Positions 1 to 6,466 of a stretch of DNA of 8,580 bases are shown here, piece after piece. The DNA is from an uncultured Porphyromonas sp. (GTDB lineage: Bacteria; Bacteroidota; Bacteroidia; Bacteroidales; Porphyromonadaceae): contig UQBE01000059.1 in the NCBI GenBank assembly GCA_900539155.1, positions 1-8,580 on the forward strand. Direction: 5' to 3'. Positions within the stretch are counted from its first letter, which is position 1. Every line of letters begins with the position of its first letter. Made by a program: the position numbers and the translations under genes. A model generated the notes under the pieces. That model saw only the letters and a list, made by a program, of their open reading frames with translations. It ran no database searches and was not told the DNA's origin.

Positions 1-3
1 CCC

Positions 4-45
4 TTGGAACTAAAAAGTTCCAAAAGGGGAACTGCTTTTGGAACT
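4..45. repeat. Overlapping alternative hairpins built from TTGGAAC/GTTCCAA arms
   Basis: Three copies of one short arm lie in 42 bases: TTGGAAC at 4-10, GTTCCAA at 17-23 and TTGGAAC at 38-44. The middle copy can pair with either neighbour. The left pairing gives a 7-bp stem with a 6-base loop. The right pairing is longer and perfect: AGTTCCAAAAG (16-26) with CTTTTGGAACT (35-45), an 11-bp stem with an 8-base loop. The two structures exclude each other. Read on the minus strand, the 11-bp hairpin is followed by a short T-run, so it could be a weak terminator or attenuator for whatever lies to the left of the window. It could equally be a dispersed intergenic repeat. The pairing is seen directly; the role is inferred. 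Confidence 0.6.
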
Positions 46-118
46 CGTATATATAACGATTTCAGCACGATACGACTGGTGCGTACGACCGCTTCCGCTC
101 GGAGGTAACCCACAGATA

Positions 119-146
119 GAGACTGTTGACTTTTGCGACAGTCTCA
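119..146. repeat. Palindromic intergenic repeat, left copy
   Basis: GAGACTGTTG at 119-128 pairs with CGACAGTCTC at 136-145 around a 7-base loop, giving a 10-bp stem with one imperfect pair (127/137). On the minus strand the sequence TGAGACTGTCGCAA (146-133) matches TGAGACTGTTGCAA in the other flank (8536-8523) at 13 of 14 positions, in the same orientation. It lies directly downstream of the operon terminator in the direction of transcription. This looks like one member of a dispersed intergenic palindrome family; its copy number in the genome cannot be judged here. Confidence 0.55.
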
Positions 147-147
147 T

Positions 148-191
148 AAAACAAAAACGCCACGTAGGAATTTGGATTTTCCTGCGTGGCG
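148..191 (-). terminator. Intrinsic (Rho-independent) terminator after the transporter gene
   Basis: On the minus strand, arms at 191-179 and 170-158 form a 13-bp stem with one mismatch (positions 165/184) and an 8-base loop. The stem base is GC-rich (CGCCACG arm). It is followed at once by TTTTTGTTTT (157-148), a good U-tract. It starts 45 bases past the stop codon of the EamA gene, where the end of the operon transcript would be expected. In the plus direction the hairpin is followed by GTTATTTGG, a much poorer U-tract, so minus-strand use is favoured. Confidence 0.85.
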
Positions 192-236
192 GTTATTTGG
201 GGGTGTCTGCCTTATTTGCGAGAGCCTCGAAGGGGA

Positions 237-1148
237 CTATTCGTTGCTGAGCTGCTCGCGAAGGAGCTGCTGGCGGCTTTTGCTACGGGTTACCATAAAG
301 ACACCGAGCAAGATGAGGATCGCAGAGGCAACTTTGGTGAGTGTGAGTTGGTCTTGCCCCATCATGACGGCCAGCATAGAGGCGATGACGGGGATGCCGT
401 AGTTGTAGATGCTGACGACGGTGGGGCGCAAGCCTCTCTGTGCGAAGAGCAACAAGAGGTAGGCGACGAAGGTGGCACCCACGACGACGAAGGCTAGTTG
501 CCCGTAGAAGGTGGCGTCGAAGCTGCTCCACTCGGTGCGCATCGCGTCAAGCAGACCCATCGGAGTGGAGATGTAGAGGGAGATGACAAAGAGCCACTTC
601 ATCAAGGTAACCGGGTGGTACTTCTGTATGAGTGTCTTGAAGGAGGTAAGATAGATGGCATAAGATACAGTTGCTGTGGCGCAGATTAGGTCGCCGAGCG
701 TAGAGCCCGCAGTAGAGGAGCCGTTGGTGGAGACGAGGAGCAGGGCACCCGAGGCTCCGACGAGTACGCCGATTCCCTTGAGCCGTGTGATCGGCTCCTT
801 GAGCACGACAGCAGCGAGGAGCATGGTGACGATGGGCCCTAGCGTGGCAACGAGCGACTGATTGACAGGTGAGGTCATCGACATGCCAATGGCAAAGAGC
901 CCTTGGTTGAAGAAGATACCAGTCAGGGAGGCTAAGGTCATTTTCCCCCAATCCTTGCGGTCGATGCGCTCTCGTGGCACCCAGATCGAAGCGATCCAGA
1001 AGAGTATCGTGGCACCTAGGAAGCGACAAAACATGTGCGTATATGGAGTGAGCCCCCCACCAAGGAGTGCCTTGGTGAAGGGCCCATTGATTCCAAAGAT
1101 AATGGTGACGCAGAGCATCACGAGGTGTAGTCTCCAGCGAGATCTCAT
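237..1148 (-). CDS. EamA-family (DMT superfamily) ten-TM transporter
   Basis: A 303-residue inner-membrane protein with the size and layout of the drug/metabolite transporter superfamily: two EamA repeats of about five transmembrane helices each, at roughly residues 8-140 and 150-290. The N-terminus has a short basic MRSRWR lead before the first helix, which fits a cytoplasmic N-terminus, and the C-tail is polar (SKSRQQ region). Hydrophobic runs include a GIFFNQGLFAIGM segment, a GPIVTMLLAAVVLKEPI segment typical of the end of the first EamA repeat, and a matching segment near the C-terminus (YGIPVIASMLAVMM). The substrate is unknown; relatives export amino acids, metabolites or drugs, and many remain uncharacterised. 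The ATG at 1148 lies 19 bases after the sufD stop, so it is probably co-transcribed with suf, and a terminator follows it. Family call is firm; any link to sulfur or cysteine transport is guesswork. Confidence 0.88.
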   Translation of the reverse strand: MRSRWRLHLVMLCVTIIFGINGPFTKALLGGGLTPYTHMFCRFLGATILFWIASIWVPRERIDRKDWGKMTLASLTGIFFNQGLFAIGMSMTSPVNQSLVATLGPIVTMLLAAVVLKEPITRLKGIGVLVGASGALLLVSTNGSSTAGSTLGDLICATATVSYAIYLTSFKTLIQKYHPVTLMKWLFVISLYISTPMGLLDAMRTEWSSFDATFYGQLAFVVVGATFVAYLLLLFAQRGLRPTVVSIYNYGIPVIASMLAVMMGQDQLTLTKVASAILILLGVFMVTRSKSRQQLLREQLSNE

Positions 1149-1167
1149 TACAATCGTATAGCGCGTG

Positions 1168-2556
1168 TTAGAAGATCAGCTTACCACACTGGCTACAGTG
1201 CGTCGGCTCTTTGCCTAGGAGACGATTGCGTACGATGCTCTCGATGCGGTCCTGTAGTTCCTCTAGAGGCATGAGGTCGATGACATCTCTGACGAAAGCA
1301 ACGCTCAGCATGACCCGCGCCTCGTGCTCGGGGATGCCTCGCTGCATCATGTAGAAGAGCGCCTGCTCGTCGAGGTGTCCCGTAGCCATACCGTGCGAAC
1401 ACTGGACATCGTCGGCGTAAATCTCTAGCTGTGGCTTGCTGTACATACGAGCCTCGGGCGAGAGGAGCATATTGCGATTGCTCTGGTAAGCTTCGGTCTG
1501 CTGTGCCGACTGCGCCACGAAGATGCGCCCTGAGAAGGCTCCCGTGGATTGCTCCTCGAGGAGGTTCTTAAAGAGCTGCGTACTATGACACTTGGGCTTG
1601 ATATGCTCGACACGTGTGAAGGTGTCTACATGCTGTGTGCCATTGGTCACAGCGACTCCGCCTAGTATCTGCTCGGCATGCTCCCCGAGGAAGCGTGTCC
1701 GGAAGCTATTGCGCGTTACTCCATTATTGAGCGTATAGGCAGCGAGGGTTACTTGGCTCTCTGCTCCCTGGCGTAGGAAGTAGGCGCAGGTGCGGTGCGT
1801 CTGGTGGCTATTCTCCTCCATGTCGAAGAGCTTGAGCTGAGCGCCATCTCCGACGTAGATCTCGGCCACTTGGTTGACGAGGAAGCTGGTCCTATCTATC
1901 GTATGGTCGCAGACAAGAACAGAGGCTTTGGCACGCTCCCCGATGATGATGAGCCAGCGACGAATGCAGAGGAGTGGCTCCTGAGCGTGGAGTAGCTGTA
2001 CGAGTTGCACGGGCTGCTCGAGCTGCATGCCATCGGGTACGTAGAGGACGAAGGCGTCCTGCACGAAGAGCGTATTGAGCGCAATGGTGCCGTCGGTGTC
2101 TACCTCGGCTATCTGCCCGTAGTAACGCTCTGCCAGGTCGGGGTACTCCTTGACAAATTCCTTGATGGAACCGACGAAGACCCCCTCGGGGAGCTTGCGC
2201 TTCTGGTTGGCGTAGTGGGTGTAGAGGTAGTTGCTGTTGAGTGCACTCGCCTTGATGGTGAGTTCATTGACCGAAAGGTCACAGCTATATTGCGGAAGTT
2301 GCTTATGCCCTGCGGGAGCTAGGTCTAGCTCCTGAAGGTTGATCCCGTAGTCGGGCGCGTAGAGCGCCTCGACATCCGTGCGCTGCCAATCCTCCATGCC
2401 GAGCTGGGGTAGGGCGTACTCGCTCAGAGCCTCCTGAGCGGTGGCACGCTGCGCTTGTAGCACAGGCACGCTGTGCTGCTCTATGTATGCCTGCTGAGAC
2501 TGATAAAGGTCTAGATACTGCAGGTGTGCGGTGGGTGGTTGCTTACGTGGACTCAT
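1168..2556 (-). CDS. sufD: Fe-S cluster assembly protein SufD
   Basis: A 462-residue SufD, partner of SufB in the cytosolic SufBC2D scaffold where Fe-S clusters are built. The N-terminal part is the usual variable helical region (LDLYQSQQAYIEQH), followed by the SufB/SufD beta-helix core. The family signature near the C-terminus is clear: QCSHGMATGHLDEQALFYM, with the histidine of the CSHG motif at residue 388. This matches the E. coli SufD histidine (His360) reported as needed for cluster assembly. The helical tail MQRGIPEHEARVMLSVAF resembles SufB and SufD tails. The extreme C-terminus carries a CxxC pair (Cys454, Cys457, THCSQCGK) that could bind metal. The start ATG overlaps the sufC stop (ATGA), indicating translational coupling. 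It is distinguished from SufB by lacking the EGCTAP cysteine motif and by its position after sufC. Confidence 0.95.
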   Translation of the reverse strand: MSPRKQPPTAHLQYLDLYQSQQAYIEQHSVPVLQAQRATAQEALSEYALPQLGMEDWQRTDVEALYAPDYGINLQELDLAPAGHKQLPQYSCDLSVNELTIKASALNSNYLYTHYANQKRKLPEGVFVGSIKEFVKEYPDLAERYYGQIAEVDTDGTIALNTLFVQDAFVLYVPDGMQLEQPVQLVQLLHAQEPLLCIRRWLIIIGERAKASVLVCDHTIDRTSFLVNQVAEIYVGDGAQLKLFDMEENSHQTHRTCAYFLRQGAESQVTLAAYTLNNGVTRNSFRTRFLGEHAEQILGGVAVTNGTQHVDTFTRVEHIKPKCHSTQLFKNLLEEQSTGAFSGRIFVAQSAQQTEAYQSNRNMLLSPEARMYSKPQLEIYADDVQCSHGMATGHLDEQALFYMMQRGIPEHEARVMLSVAFVRDVIDLMPLEELQDRIESIVRNRLLGKEPTHCSQCGKLIF

Positions 2557-3329
2557 TGCTTCTCCTCTTTAGCTACCTCTTCCTTAATCCAGTCGTATCC
2601 CTCGTCCTCTAGTCTGAGGGCTAGCTCGGGTCCACCGGATGTGACGATCCGTCCCTTGTACAGGATGTGGACAAACTGCGGCTTGATGTAGTCTAGCAGT
2701 CGCTGATAGTGGGTGATGACGACGCAAGCGCTGTCAGGACGCTGGAGCGTGTTGACTCCGTGAGCGACGGCTCGCAGAGCGTCAATGTCTAGTCCGCTAT
2801 CGGTCTCATCGAGTATCGAGAGACGTGGCTCGAGGACTGCCATCTGGAAGATTTCGTTGCGCTTCTTCTCGCCACCAGAGAAGCCCTCGTTGACCGAACG
2901 CTTGAGGAGACGGTCGTCGAGACCGACCACCTCACGCTTTTCTTTTAGCATCTTGAGGAATTCGCCTGCGGGCATTGGCTTTTCGCCCTGAGTCTTGCGA
3001 CGCTCGTTGAGCGCTGAGCGCATGAAGTTGACCATGCTCACGCCCGGTATCTCTACGGGGTACTGGAAGCTGAGGAAGAGTCCAGCGTGTGCTCGCTCTA
3101 CTGCGTCCATAGCCAGCAAGTCCTGACCGAGATAAGTGACTTCGCCAGAGGTTACGGTAAAGGTGGGGTGCCCTACGAGGACGGACGAGAGGGTACTCTT
3201 GCCACTTCCGTTGGGACCCATGATAGCGTGTGTCTCACCCTCACGGATGGTGAGGTTGATACCTTTGAGTATTTCTTTGTCGCCTATGTTGGCGTGAAGA
3301 TTCTTTATGTCGAGTATTACGTTGCTCAT
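2553..3329 (-). CDS. sufC: Fe-S cluster assembly ATPase SufC
   Basis: A 258-residue ABC-type ATPase that binds SufB and SufD and drives the conformational change of the scaffold; it is cytosolic and not a transporter subunit. All ABC motifs are present: Walker A GPNGSGKST at residues 38-46, Q-loop Gln89 (SFQYPVEIPG), signature FSGGEKKRNE at about 150-159, Walker B with LSILDETDSGLD at about 170-181, and the switch histidine His207 (VITHYQRLL). The FSGGEKKRNEI and ILDETDSGLDIDAL strings are highly typical of SufC rather than of other ABC ATPases. Length is normal for the family. ATG at 3329 follows sufB by 44 bases, the largest gap in the operon; I see no strong hairpin or promoter box in it. 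The stop overlaps the sufD start by 4 bases. Confidence 0.97.
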   Translation of the reverse strand: MSNVILDIKNLHANIGDKEILKGINLTIREGETHAIMGPNGSGKSTLSSVLVGHPTFTVTSGEVTYLGQDLLAMDAVERAHAGLFLSFQYPVEIPGVSMVNFMRSALNERRKTQGEKPMPAGEFLKMLKEKREVVGLDDRLLKRSVNEGFSGGEKKRNEIFQMAVLEPRLSILDETDSGLDIDALRAVAHGVNTLQRPDSACVVITHYQRLLDYIKPQFVHILYKGRIVTSGGPELALRLEDEGYDWIKEEVAKEEKQ

Positions 3330-3373
3330 AGTAGTGTGTAATCTGTATCTATATAATGTGTAGCGGGGTGGTG

Positions 3374-4882
3374 CTAGCCGACACTTCCCTCGAGGGTTAC
3401 GGAGAGGAGCTTCTGCGCCTCAACGGCAAACTCCATCGGGAGCTTGCTCATCACCTCACGGGCGTAGCCGTTGACAATCAGACCGACCGCCTCCTCGGTA
3501 GTGATGCCGCGCTGGTTGCAGTAGAAGAGCTGATCCTCATTAATCTTAGAGGTGGTCGCCTCATGCTCCACAACGGCCGAGTCATTGCGTATGTCTGCAT
3601 AAGGATAGGTGTGCGCCCCGCAGTGGTCGCTCAGGAGGAGGCTGTCGCACTGTGAGTGGTTACGTGCATTCTCTGCAGAGGCAGCGATGGAGACCAGTCC
3701 GCGGTAGCTATTTTGGCTACTACCAGCGGAGATACCCTTGGAGACGATGGTGCTGCGGGTGTTGCGCCCGAGATGGATCATCTTCGTGCCGGTGTCTGCC
3801 TGCTGGTAGTTGTTGGTCACAGCGACAGAGTAAAACTCTCCCACCGAGTCGTCACCTCGCAGGATGCAGCTAGGATACTTCCAGGTGATAGCCGAGCCCG
3901 TCTCAACTTGTGTCCAAGATATCTTGCTACGGTCACCACGGCACAGTCCACGCTTGGTGACGAAGTTGTAGATACCGCCTCGCCCGTCCTTGTCGCCTGG
4001 GTACCAGTTCTGGACGGTCGAGTACTTGACCTCGGCATCGGTCTCAGCGATAATCTCGACGATGGCAGCGTGAAGCTGGTTCTCGTCACGCATCGGAGCC
4101 GTGCAACCCTCTAGGTAACTCACGTAAGCACCTTCGTCTGCCACGATGAGTGTACGCTCAAACTGACCCGTATTGGCAGCATTGATGCGAAAGTAGGTCG
4201 AGAGCTCCATCGGACAGCGCACGCCTTTAGGAATGTAGACAAAAGAGCCATCGCTAAAGACTGCCGAGTTCAGCGCTGCAAAGTAGTTGTCGTGTGAGGA
4301 GACCACCTTGCCGAGGTACTTGCGTACCAGGTCTGGGTGCTCACGCACCGCTTCGTTGAAAGAGCAGAAGATGATGCCCAACTCCTTGAGCTTGGTGCGG
4401 AAGGTGGTCTTCACCGAGACGCTATCCATGACCGCATCGACCGCCATATTGCCCGAGAGCATAGCTCGCTCGTGAAGCGGTATGCCGAGTTTGTCAAAGG
4501 TCTTCTCTATCTCAGGGTCTATCTTGCCGTCTCCAGGAGCCTTGTGACGAGGAGCCGCATAGTATATAATGTCTTGATAGTCTATATCGGGAATCGAGAG
4601 ATGCGCCCAGTCGGGTCGCTCGAGTGTGAGCCAGTGATGGTAAGCCTTGAGGCGGAACTCAAGGAGCCACTCGGGCTCTTCTTTCTTCTCCGAGATGAGA
4701 CGTACCACCTCTTCGTTGAGACCCTTGGGGATGGTCTCCGTATGGACGTCGGTCACGAAGCCATACTTATAGTCCCCCTGGGTGATGTCGTCGAGGATAT
4801 CCTCACCTGTCGGAGTCACCGCACGCGCCTCTGTGTCCGTAGGTGTGGGGATTATTTTCTTAGGATTATGATCGTTATTCAC
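3374..4882 (-). CDS. sufB: Fe-S cluster assembly scaffold protein SufB
   Basis: A 502-residue SufB, the core scaffold subunit that receives sulfur and builds nascent Fe-S clusters in the SufBC2D complex. Typical segments appear in order: GDYKYGFVTDVHTETIPKGL (residues 36-55), the EWLLEFRLKAYHHW region (71-84), VYIPKGVRCPMELSTYFRIN (215-234), and the LEGCTAPMRDENQLHAA block with Cys260, the likely counterpart of E. coli Cys254. Near the C-terminus are QCDSLLL with Cys412, equivalent to the cluster-assembly cysteine, and HEATTSKINEDQLFY with Glu441. The only usable start upstream of the conserved region and after the in-frame stop is GTG at 4882, whose GTGAATAA overlaps the cvpA stop by 8 bases; a later GTG at 4819 is possible. 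The start at 4882 gives a short polar N-terminal extension. It follows cvpA and precedes sufC. Confidence 0.96.
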   Translation of the reverse strand: MNNDHNPKKIIPTPTDTEARAVTPTGEDILDDITQGDYKYGFVTDVHTETIPKGLNEEVVRLISEKKEEPEWLLEFRLKAYHHWLTLERPDWAHLSIPDIDYQDIIYYAAPRHKAPGDGKIDPEIEKTFDKLGIPLHERAMLSGNMAVDAVMDSVSVKTTFRTKLKELGIIFCSFNEAVREHPDLVRKYLGKVVSSHDNYFAALNSAVFSDGSFVYIPKGVRCPMELSTYFRINAANTGQFERTLIVADEGAYVSYLEGCTAPMRDENQLHAAIVEIIAETDAEVKYSTVQNWYPGDKDGRGGIYNFVTKRGLCRGDRSKISWTQVETGSAITWKYPSCILRGDDSVGEFYSVAVTNNYQQADTGTKMIHLGRNTRSTIVSKGISAGSSQNSYRGLVSIAASAENARNHSQCDSLLLSDHCGAHTYPYADIRNDSAVVEHEATTSKINEDQLFYCNQRGITTEEAVGLIVNGYAREVMSKLPMEFAVEAQKLLSVTLEGSVG

Positions 4883-5453
4883 TTGATTGTTGCTTTAATT
4901 GTTTATCCTGCCAAGAGGTCAGGTCGCCCAGTGCAGCCCAAGGTATCAGGCCTCGTACAGGGTCGTATAGTCTAGACTTGTCACGCTGATCTCGTCTGGG
5001 CTCAGCAGGCTCACCCTCTTTTCTTGTGATGTCGGGCAGCTGTTCCAGCACCCCACGAGGCAGTATGAAATCGGTTAGATTAAATATAAGGCTAAAGAAT
5101 AATATGACAAAGGCTCCCGCGAAGAGAGCTCCCATAAGTTTATTGACAACTGAGAGTGACGAACGCTTAATCGCTCTCACCGTAGGACGTGCTAGGAAAG
5201 CGATGCCCCAACAAGAGAGCGAGAAAGTCGCTACATAGGCACCTACCACCGCCACTCCGTGGGGTAGTCCGAAGGTTTGGGATATCCAGAGTGCTACGGG
5301 GACTCCTATCCAGCGCACCAGTACATAGCCAACGGCAATCCCTAGCACGCCAATCAGAGCCGACACGACTCCCTGCTTGAATCCCTTGAATAGTGCCCAA
5401 GCTGTACAGCCCATGACCATATAGTCAATCCAATTGAGCGTATCACCTCCCAT
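4875..5453 (-). CDS. CvpA-family membrane protein
   Basis: A 192-residue membrane protein with the CvpA (colicin V production) family pattern. The N-terminal LNWIDYMVMGCTAWALFKGF segment leads into FKQGVVSALIGVLGIAVGYV, the classic opening of the family. Further helices cover about residues 35-60, 63-88 and 108-130 (LMGALFAGAFVILFFSLIF). A soluble tail of about 60 residues is rich in charge and contains SRLYDPVRGLIPW, resembling the conserved S-x-LY-x-PV motif at the end of the domain. The molecular function is not established; E. coli CvpA has been linked to colicin V production and to bile-salt tolerance. ATG at 5453 lies 12 bases after the polyprenyl synthase stop. A GGAGGTGA string falls just inside the reading frame, but no start codon follows it at a useful distance. 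The stop overlaps the GTG of sufB. Confidence 0.88.
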   Translation of the reverse strand: MGGDTLNWIDYMVMGCTAWALFKGFKQGVVSALIGVLGIAVGYVLVRWIGVPVALWISQTFGLPHGVAVVGAYVATFSLSCWGIAFLARPTVRAIKRSSLSVVNKLMGALFAGAFVILFFSLIFNLTDFILPRGVLEQLPDITRKEGEPAEPRRDQRDKSRLYDPVRGLIPWAALGDLTSWQDKQLKQQSSE

Positions 5454-5465
5454 AATTCTTGCTAG

Positions 5466-6452
5466 CTACCTTTGTCGCTCTCCTAGTAATGTGATAAACT
5501 GCTCCAACGTCTCCCTTGTGTCACTGGGTGCGAAGCTCCTCAGTAGGTCAATTGCCTCCTGAAGGATGCTCTCGATTTGCGTTTCGGTGTAGTCGATGCC
5601 ACCACGCTCTCGGGCTATACGGAGGAGGTATTCGATATCATCTGGTTCGATAGGTTGCCGTAGATGTGAGATCATCTCGTCACGCTCCGTCGGGGATGCT
5701 TGGCTCAGGACATAAAGTAGTGGTAGAGAGACCTTGCCCTCGATGAGATCATGCCCCGTAGGTTTGCCTACGTCTCGTGCTTTGTCGTAGTCGAAGAGGT
5801 CATCCTGTAGTTGGAAAGCTCGCCCCATCAGTTGCCCCAGACGGGCACAGTGCTCCACCTCATCGTCGGTAGCGTTCACGCTTAGGGCACCTAGTCTAGC
5901 GCTAGCCTCAAAGAGTGCCCCCGTCTTACGATCCACTACCTCGTAGTAGTCTTCCTCACGATAGGTGTGAGCCTTCGAGAGGGATAATTGCATCAGTTCA
6001 CCTATAGATAGATTGCGCCCAGCCTGTGCGACGACACGTAGCATCTCTGGATTGTGCTCCCGAGAGACTAACTCTAGAAAAGCGGTCGAGAGGACATAGT
6101 CACCCATCAGGACGGCCTGGTGATTGCTGTAAAGGGCGTTGAGCGTAGGCTGTCCACGCCGTGTGTCGGACCAGTCGATGACGTCGTCGTGAATGAGCGA
6201 GGCGGTGTGGAGTAGCTCTATGACCAGTGCTGCGGAGATCGTCTGTGCATTGGTCACCCCAGCGCATAGCTGAGCGCATAGTCCTACGATGATGGGGCGG
6301 ACGTGCTTACCCGAGGAGTGCTGCAGATGCTCCAAGGCGTGCGCTAGCACAGGCGCATCACTCTGCAGTGACAGCTTGAAGTGCTCCTCGAACTCCTTGA
6401 CAAAGCCTGCTATCGGCACCAACAGTTGCGCTCGCTCCTCTTGACTCATCAT
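5466..6452 (-). CDS. ispB: Polyprenyl (long-chain trans-isoprenyl) diphosphate synthase, IspB-like
   Basis: A 328-residue trans-prenyltransferase that extends an allylic diphosphate with isopentenyl diphosphate. Motifs run in order: GKHVRP (48-53), the first aspartate-rich motif LIHDDVIDWSDTRRGQ with DDxxD at 89-93, GELMQL (151-156), DRKTGALFEAS with Lys176-Thr177, and the second aspartate-rich motif QLQDDLFDYD with DDxxD at 217-221, followed by GKPTGHDLIEGK. The residue five positions before the first motif is Ala84, a small side chain. In this family that leaves the chain pocket open and points to a long product (octaprenyl or longer) rather than farnesyl or geranylgeranyl. In a Bacteroidetes host that would be the menaquinone side chain. 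I chose the ATG at 6452 (ATGATG) because the longer frame from 6500 overlaps nadE and adds a non-conserved leader; an AGAGAGGAT stretch precedes it. The exact chain length is inferred. Confidence 0.88.
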   Translation of the reverse strand: MMSQEERAQLLVPIAGFVKEFEEHFKLSLQSDAPVLAHALEHLQHSSGKHVRPIIVGLCAQLCAGVTNAQTISAALVIELLHTASLIHDDVIDWSDTRRGQPTLNALYSNHQAVLMGDYVLSTAFLELVSREHNPEMLRVVAQAGRNLSIGELMQLSLSKAHTYREEDYYEVVDRKTGALFEASARLGALSVNATDDEVEHCARLGQLMGRAFQLQDDLFDYDKARDVGKPTGHDLIEGKVSLPLLYVLSQASPTERDEMISHLRQPIEPDDIEYLLRIARERGGIDYTETQIESILQEAIDLLRSFAPSDTRETLEQFITLLGERQR

Positions 6453-6466
6453 CGCTCTTATCCTCT

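Noticed and set aside
60..118. Possible tRNA or small RNA between the left hairpins
   Set aside because: No cloverleaf pairing, T-loop (GTTCGANTC-type) or acceptor stem was found. Only a short TACGAC direct repeat (71-76, 84-89) and the CGTACG palindrome are visible.
38..250. Possible small plus-strand gene of 70 codons in the left intergenic region
   Set aside because: It runs straight through the strong minus-strand terminator and the adjacent palindrome, its composition is set by those repeats, and the protein resembles no known family. There is no promoter box in front of it.
547..1029. Minus-strand open frame of 160 codons within the EamA gene
   Set aside because: It is an out-of-frame reading of a gene whose own frame gives ten clean transmembrane helices. 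The alternative protein is rich in Arg, His and Cys with no domain.
1094..1101. A second TATCTTTG match on the minus strand
   Set aside because: It lies inside the EamA coding sequence about 50 bases after its start and encodes part of a normal transmembrane segment. It is probably a chance match, and no gene starts just downstream.
4337..4975. Plus-strand open frame of 212 codons opposite sufB and the end of cvpA
   Set aside because: It is antisense to strongly conserved SufB coding sequence, spans the cvpA/sufB junction, and has no family features. It is a shadow of codon usage on the coding strand.
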